Shown here piece after piece: positions 1-8,213 of a DNA stretch of 35,164 nucleotides (the stretch's first letter is position 1; the number at the start of each line of letters is the position of its first letter). A model generated the notes under the pieces. That model saw only the letters and a list, made by a program, of their open reading frames with translations. It ran no database searches and was not told the origin of the DNA. A program made the translations under genes and the position numbers. This DNA comes from Calditrichaceae bacterium. Its GTDB lineage: Bacteria > Calditrichota > Calditrichia > Calditrichales > Calditrichaceae. The DNA is taken from assembly GCA_016928315.1 (NCBI GenBank), contig JAFGKZ010000121.1, positions 1 through 35,164 on the forward strand. The letters are read 5' to 3'.

Positions 1-328
1 GCCATCCCTATTTCCTGTATTAATTACAGCCCTTAATATAATAAATTTTCCCGCTAAAATCTCAACTAAAACTTTAAAAATGAGACCTAATTTTAAATTT
101 TTTTACATATTTAAGGTGTTTTTGTGTACACCGCAATATAATCCAACTTTCAATTAAAGCAAGCCTATTTTTATAGTCTATCCGGGTATTAATAATATTT
201 TTATCATTCTGAGAAGTGATATAATGAAGAGTCAAAATTACTAACTACAAGAATTTGTTATTTCAAAATTGATTTAAATTTATGTTTCGATTAGATTTAT
301 TGGTACCATTTATTAAACAAGGGAATTC
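1..328. other. Intergenic region upstream of selD
   Basis: No convincing coding sequence was found here; the stretch is very AT-rich with many stops. A TATAAT hexamer lies at 220-225, about 100 bases before the selD start, and could be a -10 box. The -35 position (around 197-202) is only T-rich, so the promoter call is weak. The first 200 bases may hold the end of a neighbouring gene's terminator region, but no clear hairpin with a U-tract is visible. Confidence 0.4.
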
Positions 329-1378
329 ATGACAGACAGACAGATTAAACGCCTGACTGAAACAGTCAAGTGTGCTGGCTGAGCGTCCAAACTTAACCTA
401 ACGGTGTTAGGTAATGTATTAAAGGAATTGCCCGTTTCGGCGGATAAAAATCTTCTGGTCGGGCATAATACGGCGGACGATGCCGGCGTTTACAAACTGA
501 CAGATGAAATTGCGCTAATCCAAACGGTAGATTTTTTTACACCGATTGTCGATGATCCGTATACCTATGGCCAAATTGCCGCGGCGAATTCATTAAGCGA
601 TGTCTACGCCATGGGCGGCAAACCATTGACAGCCATGAATGTTGTTGCTTTCTCCACAAACATTTTTCCGAATGAAGTATTGACAGAAATTCTTAAAGGA
701 GGCGCTGATAAAGTTATCGAAGCAGGCGCGGTGACCGTTGGCGGGCATACTATTTCTGATGATGAGTTGAAATATGGTTTGGCTGTAAGCGGTACAGTGC
801 ATCCGGATAAGATTGTAAGAAACAGTACGGCAAAACCAGGGGATAAGCTGATTCTTACCAAACCCATCGGAACAGGAATTATAACGACGGCTTTAAAATC
901 CGGCAAGGAACTGGGTGAATTGTATGACCGTGTTTGCCGGGTGATGATGACCTTAAACGATAAAGCCAGTATTGCCATGCAAACAATTGGCGTGAATGCC
1001 TGCACGGATATTACCGGCTTTGGTTTAATAGGCCATGCCATGGAAATGGCCAAAGGCAGTAATGTCGGTATTGAAATCAATGGTAAGTCGGTTCCAATCT
1101 TTGAAGAAGCTCTTGGCCTGATTAAAGACGGTTACATTCCGGGCGGTACGCGCTCCAATGAGCTTTATTCCAGAATAGACATGGATATTAAAGGTAATTA
1201 TACATCTGAACAAATCACTTTATTTCATGATGCCCAGACATCTGGGGGATTATTGATATCGGTGACTGAAAATAAACTGGATGCATTGATTAAGGAACTT
1301 AAAAGATTAAAAGTTGAGACAATTGCAGTAATTGGTCAGGTAACCAAATCCCATCCTGTCAAAATTTCCATTATTTAA
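329..1378 (+). CDS. selD: Selenide, water dikinase SelD (selenocysteine-containing)
   Basis: SelD makes selenophosphate from selenide and ATP, the selenium donor for selenocysteine and selenouridine synthesis. The frame opens with ATG at 329 behind an AAGGGA Shine-Dalgarno. Codon 18 is TGA (380-382), within the N-terminal active-site motif read as C-A-G-U-A-S-K, where the family has Cys or Sec at the last catalytic position. With TGA read as Sec the protein is 349 residues, the usual family length. Later family motifs follow in order: a GHT-containing segment (VGGHTISDDELKYG), the TDITGFGLIGH segment and a C-terminal AQTSGGLL segment. A start at the GTG at 404 would remove the catalytic loop and leave 324 residues, so it is rejected. 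The gene converges on the ASKHA protein at 1473-2996. Because the enzyme is itself a selenoprotein, SelA, SelB and tRNA-Sec must exist elsewhere in the genome. Confidence 0.95.
380..414 (+). promoter_or_regulatory. Bacterial SECIS element in selD
   Basis: Directly after the in-frame TGA (380-382) the RNA can form a hairpin. ACCTAAC (396-402) pairs perfectly with GTTAGGT (406-412) across a GGU loop (403-405), and TT/AA pairs extend the stem past a bulged A. The loop begins about 21 bases after the UGA, within the 16-37 base window known for bacterial SECIS apical loops, and has the expected G in the loop. This supports Sec insertion rather than termination. Confidence 0.8.
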
Positions 1379-1387
1379 GCTGTCTTG

Positions 1388-1467
1388 CCACGAAGATACA
1401 CAAAGTATCACAGAGAAAGAATTTGAAAACCATATAAACTTTTTGAGCCTTTTGTGCTTTTTCGTGG
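1388..1467. repeat. Imperfect inverted repeat (CCACGAAG...CTTTTTCGTGG) between convergent genes
   Basis: The 94-base gap between the convergent selD and ASKHA genes is almost filled by an imperfect inverted repeat. Its left arm begins CCACGAAGATACACAAAG and its right arm ends CTTTTGTGCTTTTTCGTGG. It resembles the dispersed 'cacaaag/cctttgtg...cttcgtgg' intergenic repeats seen in many environmental genomes. Related wording recurs at about 18947-18975 and 33640-33662. It may serve as a bidirectional terminator; that is inference. Confidence 0.5.
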
Positions 1468-1472
1468 TTAAT

Positions 1473-2996
1473 TTATTGCTGCGGAAACAGCATATGATTC
1501 ACAAAGGTATCCTGAAAGGCGGGATGTTCGCCAAGGTTTACTACGGTTAATTTTGTCTGAAACTGTTTTACCCGCTTTTGATATTTTATATTAGCCAGGC
1601 TTAAGATAGCTCCCCGCCCGGCTCCATTATCAACAAACTCAATTTTATTAATTGGCAGATTGGGAATCAAACCTGTCGTTATCGCCGATTCTATTTTAAT
1701 ATGATTGCCGAATGACCCTGTAATATAAAACTTGTCAATCAGATCATATTTGATTTTAGCTTCAGCACAAAGAATTTCTATCCCCGCGGCAATCGCGCCC
1801 TTGGCCAGCTGAAATTTTCGGATATCCTCCTGCGTAATCCGGATATTTTCTTTATTTGCAATGGGTAACCAGTAGTCTTTTCCTTTCTTGGTAGTATTAA
1901 TCAATCCGGTTTCATCAATAATGCCGTTTCTGAACATATAAGCAATCAGTGAAATATAGCCCGATCCGCAAATACCTTTGGCATCACCGTCGTTAATAAT
2001 ACAAATATTACTTTTTTTTGAAATACCTTCAATAGCGCCTGAAACGGCCGGCATGCCCGAGAACATACTCATCCCGTCAAATGCCGGACCCGCTGCCGCT
2101 GATGTTGCGTAAAATGTACCATCCACAGACAATACAATCTCACCATTCGTACCCAAATCAACCAGCAGATTAGTGCCTTTTCTGGTATCCAGATCAACAG
2201 CCGAAATAGCCGCTATGGTATCTCCTCCAATAAACCCATGAAGAACCGGGAAAAACTTTCCTTTGCAAGACGATGGAAGCAATATTTCTGCCGGATCAAA
2301 TGCCAGCCAGCCTTTTTCCTGCAGAGAACTGATAAATGGTTTTTGCTCCAAACCAGCCGCATCCTGTTTGAGAAATAAATGAGTCATCACGGAATTACCG
2401 GCAATAGATACCTCACGGATAGATTCCGGTTTTAATGTATTCCCTTTTAAAATGGATACTATTGATTTACCAATCTCGGCATTAATCAAATAATTTAACT
2501 GATCCAGGCCGCCGTCTTCCATGGCCCGTTTAAGCCGGCTCATCACATCCCCGCCAATAACCGCCTGCGGATTGATAAAACTTGTCTGATCAAGAATTTT
2601 CCCGGATTTTAAATTGACCAAATATAAGGCAACGGTCGTGGTACCCAAATCAATGGCGATGCCATAGCCTTTGGATTTTGAAGAAATGTGCAGACCGGAT
2701 ACACGTTTTACATTCGTTGTTTCAGTAGTAATTGGTAAAGCAATAATGCAGTTCTGTTTCATTATATGCTGGCAGGCCATACGATACGTACTGTCCTTAC
2801 CAAATAAATTAGATTCTACCCGCTTCATCTTAGGCGGTTCGGAAATAAACTCAACCCTGCAGTTAGAGCAAATGCCCGCTCCGCCGCAGTTATCCGGAAA
2901 TAAAAAACCTTCCCGCTCCAGAGCCGCTTTTATGGTTTCCTTACCGTTGGTTGTAAGTATTTTCCCCTGAGGTTCAATTTTAATTTGGTATGGCAT
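1473..2996 (-). CDS. ASKHA domain protein with N-terminal 2Fe-2S ferredoxin domain (RACo/DUF4445-like)
   Basis: The 507-residue protein starts with a plant-type ferredoxin domain: Cys37, Cys43, Cys46 and Cys75 fit C-x5-C-x2-C-x28-C, which binds a 2Fe-2S cluster. An ASKHA ATPase core follows, with phosphate-1 motif AIDLGTTTVALYLV near residue 115, phosphate-2 motif LVDLGTNGEIVL near residue 280, and a GAGRGA motif near the C-terminus. This architecture is that of the reductive activators of corrinoid proteins (RACo), which use ATP to drive one-electron reduction of Co(II) cobalamin so that methyltransferases stay active. No corrinoid protein or methyltransferase partner is in the window, so the substrate is unknown. 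The family also occurs beside Fe-S enzymes of unknown role. The gene is monocistronic here and converges on selD. Confidence 0.85.
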   Translation of the reverse strand: MPYQIKIEPQGKILTTNGKETIKAALEREGFLFPDNCGGAGICSNCRVEFISEPPKMKRVESNLFGKDSTYRMACQHIMKQNCIIALPITTETTNVKRVSGLHISSKSKGYGIAIDLGTTTVALYLVNLKSGKILDQTSFINPQAVIGGDVMSRLKRAMEDGGLDQLNYLINAEIGKSIVSILKGNTLKPESIREVSIAGNSVMTHLFLKQDAAGLEQKPFISSLQEKGWLAFDPAEILLPSSCKGKFFPVLHGFIGGDTIAAISAVDLDTRKGTNLLVDLGTNGEIVLSVDGTFYATSAAAGPAFDGMSMFSGMPAVSGAIEGISKKSNICIINDGDAKGICGSGYISLIAYMFRNGIIDETGLINTTKKGKDYWLPIANKENIRITQEDIRKFQLAKGAIAAGIEILCAEAKIKYDLIDKFYITGSFGNHIKIESAITTGLIPNLPINKIEFVDNGAGRGAILSLANIKYQKRVKQFQTKLTVVNLGEHPAFQDTFVNHMLFPQQ

Positions 2997-3240
2997 TATC
3001 CAGTCTCAATTGTTATTGTCGTGTAAGAAAAATGAATTTAACTAAAAAACATGTCTATTTATTCGCGATTATTTAAAATTTCCAATCCAGCAAAAAAATA
3101 ACGAAATCAGTAAATATCTGCAAAAGAAAAAATCCTTAATTCTCAACATTTTATAAAATTTCTTTTCTTCTGTTTTCTCTTGGAATTCATTTCAAATCAT
3201 ACTAACTTTTTTCTGATTCTGAAATTTATTATGGCTATCT

Positions 3241-3804
3241 ATGAATTTTGATTTTAACCGGCATACTATAGGCATGGCGCTGCGATTCTATGCACGGGGT
3301 TTGTCATTTCCCTATGATGAGCTGATTCACGAACTGCATCATCTGTTTCGTGAAATAGAGAAAACCATTGATACGGATATAGATAACACCGTTGCTTCAC
3401 GTATTCTGGATGTGATTAATTTTTACCAGGGTGAGGAACAGGCAGATTTACATGCTGAATATGCCCGGCTTTTTTCCTTTGTACGCGACGAAGAACCTTT
3501 GGTCTCAATTCAATTATCTCAGATTAATGCTAATATTGATCAAGGGCGGCTGATGGATGAAATCGCTCATTCTACCAGCATGCTGGGCGTTGATGAAGCG
3601 GAAGATGCCGTTCCAAACATCCTTGATCTTTTCTCTTCCTATATCGAAATGGAAGATGAAACATATATTGAATCCTTTTTTGATTCATTTATAGCCAGCG
3701 GAATTCCCGTTTTCTGTGAACAGCTTTATCAGGTTACCAGTCTAAATTTTTATAAAGAGATTGCCAAGGGATTGAATGAACTGGTGTTTTTGCTGAAAGA
3801 GTAA
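3241..3804 (+). CDS. TorD/DmsD-family redox enzyme maturation chaperone
   Basis: This 187-residue, all-helical, acidic protein has the LHAEYARLF segment (about residues 70-78) that is the hallmark of TorD-like chaperones. The second half contains a helix pair (ILDLFSSYIEMEDETYIESFF) typical of the family. Such chaperones bind the Tat signal peptide or the apo-form of molybdopterin oxidoreductases and hold them until cofactor insertion. No molybdoenzyme is encoded in the window, so the client is unknown; a Sec-containing formate dehydrogenase would fit with nearby selD, but that is speculation. The start has no clear Shine-Dalgarno. The gene is followed by a foldable repeat and then a helicase gene, and appears to be a single-gene unit. 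Confidence 0.75.
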   Translation: MNFDFNRHTIGMALRFYARGLSFPYDELIHELHHLFREIEKTIDTDIDNTVASRILDVINFYQGEEQADLHAEYARLFSFVRDEEPLVSIQLSQINANIDQGRLMDEIAHSTSMLGVDEAEDAVPNILDLFSSYIEMEDETYIESFFDSFIASGIPVFCEQLYQVTSLNFYKEIAKGLNELVFLLKE

Positions 3805-3844
3805 GTTTTATAAGATTTATGGTAGATTTCTAACCCACCCTTTT

Positions 3845-3896
3845 CCCTCCCTAATATATTAGGGATGGATGTCCTGTTTCGATGGGACAGGGAGGG
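3845..3896. repeat. Foldable palindromic element (CCCTCCCT...AGGGAGGG)
   Basis: The outer arms CCCTCCCT (3845-3852) and AGGGAGGG (3889-3896) are exact complements. Inside lie an 18-base perfect palindrome (3848-3865, core TAATATATTA) and a second small hairpin (TGTCC...GGACA). The same outer arms occur at 13075-13099. This looks like a REP-type dispersed element rather than a simple terminator, although it follows the TorD gene and could stop transcription. Confidence 0.55.
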
Positions 3897-3967
3897 TCAG
3901 TTGTAATTAATTTTAAATCATTGAATATTTTATATCGAATTCCGATAAACTAATAGTATTATCTATT

Positions 3968-6376
3968 ATGGCCATTAAAATTGAAGATAACCGTATTTCC
4001 CTAAATGTCCGGGATTTGGTTTTCCAATCCCGACCGCCGCAGATGTTGTCTTCCTTCCCTTTGCCTCAACGAGGCATGCTCGGCCGGCAGGCTCAGACCA
4101 AAATTCAGACAACCAAAAACAAACGATTCGGCTTGCTGCACAGTGAATATGTTGTACATCGCGAATACCCCTATAAAGATTATGTCTTTGATGTGCAGGG
4201 CCGCATCGACGGGGTGTACCAGCTAAAGAATCGTGTTGAAATTGAAGAGATCAAATCGGTAATTCTAAGTGCATCTGAATTCAAGTCCATTCATCCCGAA
4301 TTATTTCCTGAATTTTCCGAACAGCTTTTATTTTACGCCTACCTTTTGCAGGATGAGTTGAAAGGTATAGAGGTTGTTACTTATTTAATCATTGTCAATC
4401 TGGTAAATGACGCCAGCCGTTCATTTTCCATATCATACAATCGCATGGCCATAGAAAATCTGCTTATGCAGCGATTTGAATCCATCACGGCCGGGATCGA
4501 ACGCGACAAAATGGAAAAACAGAGACGGCAGGCCGAAATAAGCCTGATTGACTTCAGCATGCCGGAAAAACGTCCCCAGCAGCAAACCATGATGGATACC
4601 GTCAATCAGGTTTTGAATGATAAAATGCATCTGTTGGTATCGGCGCCAACCGGAACCGGTAAAACAGCCGCCTCCTTGTATCCGGCTATCCATTATGCCT
4701 ATGCCAATCAGAAAAAAATATTTTTTGTCACTTCAAAAACCACCCAGCAAAATATTGTGCAGGAAACCGTTCTGCCGCTCGCTGAACAGGGATTCGATTT
4801 TAAGGTTTTGTATCTGCGGGCGGCGGAAAAGATGTGCGCCAATGATGTTTATTTTTGCCATGAAGCCCACTGCCCCTATGCAAAAGATTATCACGATCGT
4901 CTGCTGGAAAGCAATATTATTTCAGAGTTACTTCAAAACTCTATTCTTCAGCCGGATGCGATTTATGCCAAGGCGGTTGAACACATCCTGTGCCCGTTTG
5001 AAGTATCGCTTGATCTTAGTTTTCATATCGACCTGCTGGTTGGTGATTTCAATTATGTCTTCGATCCGACGGTTTACCTGCGCCGCTTGTTCGCCAAAAA
5101 AGATTACTCGGACTGGATATTGATTATCGATGAAGCGCATAACCTTTATGAACGGGGTATGCAGTATTTATCGCCCCAATTGAAAAAAGCAACGGTTGCC
5201 GGTTTAATCAATCAAAATAAAGATAAAAAAAGTAAAGTCTTTAAAGTTTTGACCTCGGCGTTACAAGAAATACATACTATTTTAAATGAATTAAATCTGG
5301 AAGGCGAAATTCATTTTGCCGGCCGCCGGTATTTTGAAACAGATTTGAATATCCAATCCTGGGACAGCGGGCTTTGTTTGTATGAACAGGCTTTTATCAA
5401 GTATCTGATTGAAAAAATAAAAAAGCGCTGGTTGATCATTGATGATCCTCTGGATGGATTCTATTTTAACCTGAGGCGATTTGTGCAGATCGCCCGGATT
5501 CAGGATCGGGCCTTTGTACCTTTCTATGATGCCGATGAAGGGGGTATTCTTAAAATTCAGTGCTGCGATCCATCCCAGTATTTGCAGCAGCGCATCGAAG
5601 GATTTCATTCCGTGATTGCCATGTCGGCCACGCTGGATCCCATCGATTTTTATCAGAACGTGCTGGGCTTCCCGGAATACCGGACGGAAAAATTACAGCT
5701 GGATTCCCCCTTTCCGAATGAGCATCGGAAAATCATTGTAGTGCCCGGCGTATCGACCCGCTATAAAGACCGGATGCAGAATTATCCGCATATTGCCCAG
5801 ATAATTGAAGAGGTTATCCGGCAGCAGCAAGGCAACTACCTGGTATTTTTTCCGAGTTTTGATTTTATTCAAAACGTTAATGTATTTCTCGGCAAGGTAA
5901 AGCATAATAAAATTTTACAAAAACCGGGCATGAAGGATGAAGACCGCAATCTGGTGTTGCATGAATTAAGAAAGAAAGATCAGCAAAACCTGCTGCTGGC
6001 AGTCATGGGCGGAATCTTCTCCGAGGGGGTGGATTATTTTGGCGATATGGCCATCGGGGTGATTGTGATCAGCCCGGCCCTGCCGCTTGTCAGTTTTGAA
6101 CGGGAGTTATTACGGCAGTATTATGAAGAAAAGCAACATGCCGGAATGGAATACGCTTATATTTTTCCCGGGATGAATAAAGTGATTCAATCCGTTGGCC
6201 GGTTAATCCGCTCCGCCACAGATAAAGGTATCGTAGTTTTGATCGGTGAGCGCTTTGCCGATGATCAGTTTAATAACATTCTTCCGGAGTACTGGTTTAA
6301 GCGGCAGGGTGACATCGAGATTACAGATGATTTTATCCCGGTGATTAAGGAATTCTGGGAAAGAACACGTTCTTAA
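3968..6376 (+). CDS. XPD/DinG-type Fe-S DNA helicase with N-terminal PD-(D/E)XK-like domain
   Basis: This 802-residue superfamily 2 helicase has Walker A SAPTGTGKTAAS near residues 224-235 and the DEAH box IIDEAHNLYE near 386-395. Between them are four cysteines at about 289, 296, 301 and 342 (C-x6-C-x4-C-x40-C), the 4Fe-4S domain of XPD, DinG and Rad3 enzymes. C-terminal helicase motifs include MSATLDP and QSVGRLIRS. The first 150 residues contain a D-x-x-G-R-I-D-G-V run followed by E-I-E-E-I-K-S (about 74-98), the spacing of a Cas4/RecB-type PD-(D/E)XK nuclease core. The protein is therefore predicted to be a 5'-3' helicase joined to a nuclease, acting in DNA repair or damage processing. 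This fused family is known from other bacteria and the activity here is inferred. The start is the ATG at 3968. The gene stands alone, convergent with the metallophosphoesterase. Confidence 0.85.
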   Translation: MAIKIEDNRISLNVRDLVFQSRPPQMLSSFPLPQRGMLGRQAQTKIQTTKNKRFGLLHSEYVVHREYPYKDYVFDVQGRIDGVYQLKNRVEIEEIKSVILSASEFKSIHPELFPEFSEQLLFYAYLLQDELKGIEVVTYLIIVNLVNDASRSFSISYNRMAIENLLMQRFESITAGIERDKMEKQRRQAEISLIDFSMPEKRPQQQTMMDTVNQVLNDKMHLLVSAPTGTGKTAASLYPAIHYAYANQKKIFFVTSKTTQQNIVQETVLPLAEQGFDFKVLYLRAAEKMCANDVYFCHEAHCPYAKDYHDRLLESNIISELLQNSILQPDAIYAKAVEHILCPFEVSLDLSFHIDLLVGDFNYVFDPTVYLRRLFAKKDYSDWILIIDEAHNLYERGMQYLSPQLKKATVAGLINQNKDKKSKVFKVLTSALQEIHTILNELNLEGEIHFAGRRYFETDLNIQSWDSGLCLYEQAFIKYLIEKIKKRWLIIDDPLDGFYFNLRRFVQIARIQDRAFVPFYDADEGGILKIQCCDPSQYLQQRIEGFHSVIAMSATLDPIDFYQNVLGFPEYRTEKLQLDSPFPNEHRKIIVVPGVSTRYKDRMQNYPHIAQIIEEVIRQQQGNYLVFFPSFDFIQNVNVFLGKVKHNKILQKPGMKDEDRNLVLHELRKKDQQNLLLAVMGGIFSEGVDYFGDMAIGVIVISPALPLVSFERELLRQYYEEKQHAGMEYAYIFPGMNKVIQSVGRLIRSATDKGIVVLIGERFADDQFNNILPEYWFKRQGDIEITDDFIPVIKEFWERTRS

Positions 6377-6538
6377 ATCCCAAATTACAAGCGCCAAATT
6401 TCAAAAACATGTTACGATCCAATTCCAAAATTCCAAACAAAATACCTTATGGTTTAGAACAGTCCATTTTGAGAATTGTATGGTGTTGCTTTAAATTTGT
6501 TTGGTATTTGTGATCTGCCATTGGGATTGGCTTTTAAT
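6377..6538. repeat. AT-rich inverted-repeat-like spacer between convergent genes
   Basis: The spacer between the helicase and the metallophosphoesterase begins TCCCAAATTACAAG and ends with the roughly complementary GTTTGGTATTTGTGATC...ATTGGGA. It contains repeated CCAAATTxCAAA/CCAAAATTCCAAA wording. This resembles the 'aattccaaatccca' type of intergenic repeat and may form a long weak stem acting as a shared terminator. No coding potential is seen. Confidence 0.35.
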
Positions 6539-7270
6539 TTAGGCTCTGCCTGTACGAAGCCACCGTGCCCAGTCTTCCCGTTTATTCTTCTCGGCAGCCA
6601 GGGCGGCATTTTCGTAATCGTATGAGACAGCAACATGCTCTATGGTTAAATTTCTATCCAGATCGATAATACAATAACGGGCTTTCGGACTGTAATTCTC
6701 TATTTTATGGGGCATAGGCAGTTCATCATCATAGGCAGGCAGACCAACACTGCCCGGATTAATGATGAGTCTTTCCTGTGTTTCAACCAGACCCGGTTTA
6801 TGGCTGTGTCCGCAAATTATAATTTTTTGCTTTACATCGGCCAATAATATTTCTATTTGGTTATAGTCCTTGATACCCACAAAATTATCATGCAGCTGTT
6901 CCAGCAAATAACCGGAATCATTGGCCGGCGTCCCATGGCAAAGATAAATTTGATCATGAACTATTCTGCAGGCAGGCAATTCCTCAAGCCAGAGCATGGC
7001 TTTTTCAGACAATTGGTTTTTCACATATTTTAGAGTCGGGTTTATTTCCGGACTATCCGCATTTTCAATAATTATGCGATCCTGATTGCCGCAGACGCTT
7101 TCTATTTTCCAATCCGCCAACAGATGATAGGTTCCTTTCGGATCCAGAGGACCGTAAAGGCTGTCGCCCAGATCATAAATTTCTTTAATTCCCTTTTCTT
7201 TGATATCATCCAAGACGGCTCTTAATGCCCAGGCATTGCCGTGAATATCAGAAATGAATGCAATTTTCAT
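6539..7270 (-). CDS. Calcineurin-like metallophosphoesterase (YfcE/MPP family)
   Basis: The 243-residue protein has the metal-binding motifs of the superfamily in order: SDIHGN with Asp8 and His10, LGDSLYG with Asp36, GNQDR near residue 63 (the family usually has GNHD, so the His is replaced by Gln), and CGHSHKPG near residue 155. The enzyme probably hydrolyses a phosphomonoester or phosphodiester in the cytoplasm; the substrate cannot be read from sequence. There is no signal peptide. The start ATG at 7270 gives the family's typical N-terminus, MKIAFISDIHGN. The C-terminus, after about residue 200, carries an extra segment with a basic tail. The gene is convergent with the helicase, and the SemiSWEET gene lies 106 bases upstream on the same strand, so they may be separate units. 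Confidence 0.85.
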   Translation of the reverse strand: MKIAFISDIHGNAWALRAVLDDIKEKGIKEIYDLGDSLYGPLDPKGTYHLLADWKIESVCGNQDRIIIENADSPEINPTLKYVKNQLSEKAMLWLEELPACRIVHDQIYLCHGTPANDSGYLLEQLHDNFVGIKDYNQIEILLADVKQKIIICGHSHKPGLVETQERLIINPGSVGLPAYDDELPMPHKIENYSPKARYCIIDLDRNLTIEHVAVSYDYENAALAAEKNKREDWARWLRTGRA

Positions 7271-7376
7271 AGTACCCTGGTATTTTTAGTGTAACTTTAA
7301 AAGCATTTTAATTTTAATAATCATAAATGGCAAATAAGTTTCATATTATTTATAATTATTATATAAAACAAGAGAC

Positions 7377-7649
7377 TCACTCAGCCGGTTGATGATTGGA
7401 ATATTTAATGATATAAATCAAAATTACCGTTGATAAAAGAAGCGTTATGCCGTTGGCAATAATCACCGGAATATCATAAATAAGAAATCCGTAAACAAAC
7501 CAGAGTAAAACGCCCGTCACAAAAAACGCATACATTCCAAGAGATAAATCCTTGGTGTGTTTGGTTTTAATTATTTTGATAACCTGGGGTAAAAATGAGA
7601 TGGTTGTAAAAACGGCCGCTGTAAATCCAACAATTGAAATAGCTTCCAT
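7377..7649 (-). CDS. SemiSWEET-type sugar transporter (PQ-loop)
   Basis: The 90-residue protein has three predicted membrane helices, at about residues 4-22, 40-58 and 62-83. The first helix carries the PQ motif (FLPQVIKIIKTKHTKDLS). Length and pattern match bacterial SemiSWEETs, which dimerise to make a sugar uniporter in the inner membrane. The loop TKHTKDLSLGMYAFFVTGVL is typical of the family. An AAAGG Shine-Dalgarno precedes the ATG at 7649. The transported sugar is unknown and no sugar-metabolism gene is adjacent. Confidence 0.85.
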   Translation of the reverse strand: MEAISIVGFTAAVFTTISFLPQVIKIIKTKHTKDLSLGMYAFFVTGVLLWFVYGFLIYDIPVIIANGITLLLSTVILIYIIKYSNHQPAE

Positions 7650-8110
7650 ATCGGTACCTTTATGTAAAATCGGTATTAATCATTTTTTTTAAAGAGATTG
7701 AAATTAGTTATTATTTCGATTTGTTAAAAATATTAATTACACAGACCGAACTTATCTTTTGTCCGGGACCTATTTATCAGGGTCGATGATTTAAACATAT
7801 ACCAAGCCGGTTTAAATATGCTGTAATTACAATTATAATTTTTCGGATTATTTGAAAAGTATAAAACAGGCGTAATTTTAGATATCCGGCGATTCGGTCG
7901 GACTTTTAATTTTATTGATGGAATAGGGCCAAACATGGGTATAAATCTGTGTAGTTTTTGTGTAAGCCATACCAGGGGATATTTATGATTTACCCAGCCT
8001 GATTATCGGTTTTACGTTTAGGTTATAATTTGCCTATGATTTATTGTCAATTAGCATTTTAGTATTTAAATTGCATACTACACGAATAAAAAGGATATAA
8101 CCTATAATCC

Positions 8111-8134
8111 CGATAAACGAATATTCGTTTATCG
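8111..8134. repeat. 24-base perfect palindrome
   Basis: The sequence CGATAAACGAAT followed by its exact reverse complement forms a perfect dyad centred at 8122/8123. It sits just left of the inverted repeat that begins the accessory island, about 80 bases before the membrane protein start. It could be an operator for a dimeric regulator or part of a recombination or attachment structure. No U-tract follows, which argues against a terminator. Confidence 0.6.
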
Positions 8135-8138
8135 AGAC

Positions 8139-8177
8139 GTTGTGCCCAATTAGTGAGAACGATGCAAGCATGGGCAC
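8139..8177. repeat. Inverted repeat, putative cassette boundary (left)
   Basis: GTGCCCA (8142-8148) is complementary to TGGGCAC (8171-8177) across a 22-base loop. The longer GTTGTGCCCA (8139-8148) is the exact reverse complement of TGGGCACAAC at 8953-8962, just after the stop of the enclosed gene. This flanking pair suggests a mobile unit or a cassette-type recombination boundary. It does not match a standard integron attC consensus. Confidence 0.45.
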
Positions 8178-8213
8178 TAAATTTTAATCTGAGACGTTTT
8201 TTATAAAAAAGAT

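Larger units (their letters stand above)
7650..8213. other. Long intergenic region upstream of the cassette-like island
   Basis: No gene could be supported in these 564 bases. A 67-residue minus-strand frame at 7733-7936 is rich in basic and Asn residues, shows no family features and lacks a Shine-Dalgarno. The right part holds a 24-base perfect palindrome (8111-8134) and an inverted repeat (8139-8177), described separately. The octamer GAGACGTT occurs twice, at 8134-8141 and 8191-8198, bracketing the inverted repeat. Confidence 0.45.

Noticed and set aside
404-1378. SelD starting at GTG 404
   Set aside because: This start lies inside the SECIS hairpin and removes the catalytic CAGUASK loop; the upstream frame with Sec-UGA gives a full-length protein.
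7733-7936. 67-residue minus-strand frame
   Set aside because: No family features, no ribosome site, odd composition and location in repeat-rich spacer.
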